A stretch of 64,000 bases of DNA from Paenibacillus odorifer (GTDB lineage Bacteria > Bacillota > Bacilli > Paenibacillales > Paenibacillaceae). The stretch spans positions 2,356,001 to 2,420,000 of the forward strand of contig NZ_CP009428.1 of assembly GCF_000758725.1 (NCBI RefSeq), written 5' to 3'. The notes under the pieces are model-generated. The model did not search any database. It was not told the DNA's origin and saw nothing but the letters and a program-made list of their open reading frames with translations. Of this stretch, positions 62,501-64,000 are shown one piece after another; within the stretch, counting starts at the first letter, position 1; every line of letters starts with the position of its first letter. The position numbers were made by a program, and so were the translations under genes.

Positions 62501-63852
62501 CTGATGGTACGGTGCATCCGGTTCATTCCTCACCTACTACCACTGGGCGCCTCTTGAATGTGCTGGACTATAATGCTGATCTCGCCGATAACGACACAGA
62601 TGACGGTATTGCTATTCAAGCTGCCATAAACAGTGCTGAGCCCGGCGATGAGGTCTATTTGCCGTCTGGGGTTTATAATTTGAACTCAACATTGGATACC
62701 CTTGTCAATTTGAAGCTCAAGTCAGGTGTAAACCTTCGCGGTGAGGATCAATCAACAACCATCCTCAAGACATCTCTCAATAAGGTAAAAAACAGCACCT
62801 TGATGAAAGTATCCGGACAGCATGATCTGTCCATATCCAACCTCACATTGACTTCTACCTGGAACGGTGTCTACACGACGGATCATAAAGTGAACAACCC
62901 GGACGCAGGTGGTCCCGACAGCATGATTACCATTGCAAATTTTGGTGAGGTTCCGTCATACAACATCACGGTTGATGGGGTTACTGTAGAGAAGTATTCA
63001 CGTATGGGTGTGCGTATCGACAACAGCCGTGATATTGTCGTACGCCGCAGCACGTTCCGAAATGCGACAGATGTAGGTCCGGGCGGTGCTGGCTATGGTG
63101 TGTCGATTCAGGGCATGGCCAAACAGGACCGCAACGGGTATGAGAACGACACGGTTTGGAATGTTGTGGAGGACTCCCATTTCGAAGGCCCTTATTTGCG
63201 GCATGGGGCGCTGATCCAATTTGTTGCCCATAACAATGTTCTGCGAAACAATCAGTTTATGAATACAAAGCTGGATGCCATCGATCTGCATGGAGAACTC
63301 GAATATTTGAACGAGATATACGGCAATGTGATTAGTGACATTCCCTACGGCGCGGCGATCGGGCTGGGAAACACCGGGGGTACAGCACCCAGCAATCACA
63401 GTAAGTCAGGACCGCGCAACTATATCCATGACAATACGATTCGTAATACAAGAGAAGGAATCAATGTAACTATGGGCACTCCGGATACAGTCATCGAGCG
63501 AAATGTGATTGAAAATACAACTCATATAGAGGACGCCAAAGGCATTCAGATTTTGAACGGGCCAGGTACAATCATTAAGGAGAATATCATTCGCAACAAT
63601 ACTGCGTCGAATTATTGGGCTGTATCCCTTGAGCATGATCCCGGCGACAGCAAAGCAAATGATATCGGAGCGGGCGACCCGCAGGACGTTCAATTGATCG
63701 GAAATTCGCTGATTGGCAATACGAACGGCATTCGACTTCTTGCTGGAAAAGGGATCATCCTGCAGGGGAATCTTATTGACAGTATAAGTCGCAATTATTT
63801 CAAAAATGATCATGTGGGAGTAGAGGGTTGGCCGTTACCGAATATACCCTAA
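59599..63852 (+). CDS. Giant secreted esterase - DNRLRE - FN3 - F5/8C - parallel beta-helix protein
   Basis: 1417 aa with a TTG start behind AGGGAGGAATTCAT and a signal peptide (about 1-37). Domains in order: an N-terminal beta-sandwich (about 45-205); a Pro-rich linker; an alpha/beta-hydrolase esterase (about 235-510) with VYIHGGGWNHG, catalytic Ser in WGSSSGGH near 343, Asp in HGDVDA and His in KQGHGF; a DNRLRE domain (about 520-700); FN3 (about 718-800); F5/8C carbohydrate-binding (about 812-935); and a pectate-lyase-like right-handed beta-helix (about 980-1410). It should deacylate and cleave one acylated acidic polysaccharide. No S-layer anchor seen. Confidence 0.85.
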   Translation: MRNGLYRKAFRVGIRVLLALALLYSPLEMQALTKVYADGINDDYVTLYEENFDDPDNFGSTGGVTIPGPWLQEGEGNSMAKTSVSSTAPSVPNLVKIDGKDALALPVNSTGYRNLQLSYYTRASSYIGGSVIVEWSGDGGINWTTLEEFKLPPGTLEQKNSEPNQLKVQNLGSGADNNPNVKIRVRVGELMSANMYIDSVALKAQAIPGIPPAETPVPIPTPVEPKPFVVPEGVKLYEDVLIGNAGTRPIYTSIAVPKIPPHAPMPVMVYIHGGGWNHGDRKQALASICNYVTKRGYIGVSLDYRLTPEAPFPAQIQDVKLAIRYLRAHSAEYHLDPSRIGVWGSSSGGHLASLLGTTGDIKSGETITLDTGHTVNVPDLEGNGGWQQYSDQVQAVVDLYGPADFTTNFANSYKSVKALLGGNDAFSVPDQARLAMPGTYASPDDPPFFIRHGDVDATIPYTDSITFSSQLKDAGVKVVDVKIVPKQGHGFIGEAAEQASAEAWAFMDQYVKNRTATTSDDEVVYRDLASLTPSDDAVIDSSKPTVNFNSATGSSNGLFSISSGAENKKYVYFKFDVSSYSNPANRYIFNVAAKKGSSNADLELSLFGLKDTNWTESELTWSNAPVTDLTIASLSGKFTVTADKSGAPQVYSIDVSEFVRDRLSASGGNIAFLLGDTASTGISLNVYSKEANGNSNPRPQLVVQEAVEPSSDLEKPSWPDGSSLKAVNIGTEFIQLSWPAASDNQGIASYRVYRDNTLLSNVNDATYTVVGLSPSTAYSFKVEAVDQSGNTSVPLAFTRSTLTEPIIPYAIANVTASDSDGNIATNTIDNNLFTRWSAAGKSPWIQYDLGEEKQISYLGIAVYKGDTRTAQLSIETSNDGLAWTTIWTGASMFRTIEMQPFDLPDTEARYVRIVGLGNSDGSAFTSLSEVNIYAPFANGDTPVASIPNYTPNPPREPIPFTAPGLTEPDGTVHPVHSSPTTTGRLLNVLDYNADLADNDTDDGIAIQAAINSAEPGDEVYLPSGVYNLNSTLDTLVNLKLKSGVNLRGEDQSTTILKTSLNKVKNSTLMKVSGQHDLSISNLTLTSTWNGVYTTDHKVNNPDAGGPDSMITIANFGEVPSYNITVDGVTVEKYSRMGVRIDNSRDIVVRRSTFRNATDVGPGGAGYGVSIQGMAKQDRNGYENDTVWNVVEDSHFEGPYLRHGALIQFVAHNNVLRNNQFMNTKLDAIDLHGELEYLNEIYGNVISDIPYGAAIGLGNTGGTAPSNHSKSGPRNYIHDNTIRNTREGINVTMGTPDTVIERNVIENTTHIEDAKGIQILNGPGTIIKENIIRNNTASNYWAVSLEHDPGDSKANDIGAGDPQDVQLIGNSLIGNTNGIRLLAGKGIILQGNLIDSISRNYFKNDHVGVEGWPLPNIP

Positions 63853-63955
63853 AGAAAACACAAGCTCACTCATAGAAACTCCATATTGCAAGCGCTTTAT
63901 TGTAGGTAGAATGAGGTTAGATTCATTCACTATTCAAGGAAATGGAGGAAGGCCG

Positions 63956-64000
63956 ATGCCACATATTGAGATTAGGATGTACGAAGGCCGAACGAGTGAG
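63956..64000 (+). CDS. 4-oxalocrotonate tautomerase-like protein, 5' end only
   Basis: The ATG at 63956 follows AATGGAGGAAGGCCG and opens MPHIEIRMYEGRTSE, running off the window. A Pro directly after the initiator Met and the MPHIEIRMYEGR sequence are typical of 4-OT tautomerases, where that Pro is the catalytic base. Confidence 0.7.
   Translation, partial: MPHIEIRMYEGRTSE

Overview
The window reads as chromosomal DNA of a Paenibacillus-type endospore-forming Firmicute. Signs are moderate GC with strong AGGAGG-type ribosome binding sites, frequent TTG and GTG starts, and a gene set typical of that group: YtpB terpene synthase, YugP protease, YitT, CimA, RelQ, a YjcZ-like 32-aa peptide and GntR/solute-binding-protein sugar loci. 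No tRNA, rRNA, phage, transposase or CRISPR array was seen.

Layout. 1-8 kb: end of a TetR regulator, an ABC-F ATPase (YfmR/Uup type), a frameshifted TPR gene, a minus-strand operon (LapA-like protein, M42 aminopeptidase, phosphodiester-glycosidase-like protein), PepF, and small membrane proteins. 8-16 kb: cold-shock protein, two transporters (MFS, MATE), YtpB, PfkA, a DUF4015 glycosidase-like protein, YitT. 16-29 kb: a DEAD-box helicase with a long structured leader, a YesL-like membrane protein, a candidate 6S RNA, Tpx, rhomboid protease, LysR and MerR regulators, YugP, an ammonium transporter operon (Amt, GlnD-like DUF294 nucleotidyltransferase, DnaQ-like exonuclease), a JAMM protease and a ResA-like thioredoxin. 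29-41 kb: CimA, DinB, ferredoxin, L,D-transpeptidase, PyrD, RelQ, DUF309, RsmF-like methyltransferase, RsuA-like pseudouridine synthase and a HAD phosphatase. A MITE-like hairpin element lies between the last two.

41-55 kb is more accessory: a DHA2 drug exporter, a membrane chemoreceptor, a two-gene membrane operon whose second gene appears to start with ATT, a two-component system, a cyclic-di-GMP-I riboswitch ahead of a secreted protein, an Old Yellow Enzyme and a CapA-like protein. It also holds a compact NO/O2-detoxifying operon: flavodiiron protein, NADH:rubredoxin reductase, rubredoxin and a Crp/Fnr regulator, with a Fur-like box in its leader.

55-64 kb is a polysaccharide-use locus. 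A cytoplasmic GntR regulator fused to a solute-binding-protein domain is followed by a promoter ringed by four ACTCAT half-sites, an SGNH esterase, a lipoprotein sugar-binding protein without adjacent permeases, and a 1417-aa secreted protein joining an alpha/beta-hydrolase esterase, DNRLRE, FN3, F5/8C carbohydrate-binding and parallel beta-helix lyase-like domains. The window ends in the start of a 4-oxalocrotonate tautomerase-like gene.

The best candidates for new biology are the GntR-solute-binding fusion with its operator cluster, the esterase/beta-helix protein, the MITE-like element at 39.7-39.9 kb, the Amt-DUF294-exonuclease operon, and the ATT start. Family calls come from reading motifs, without database searches.
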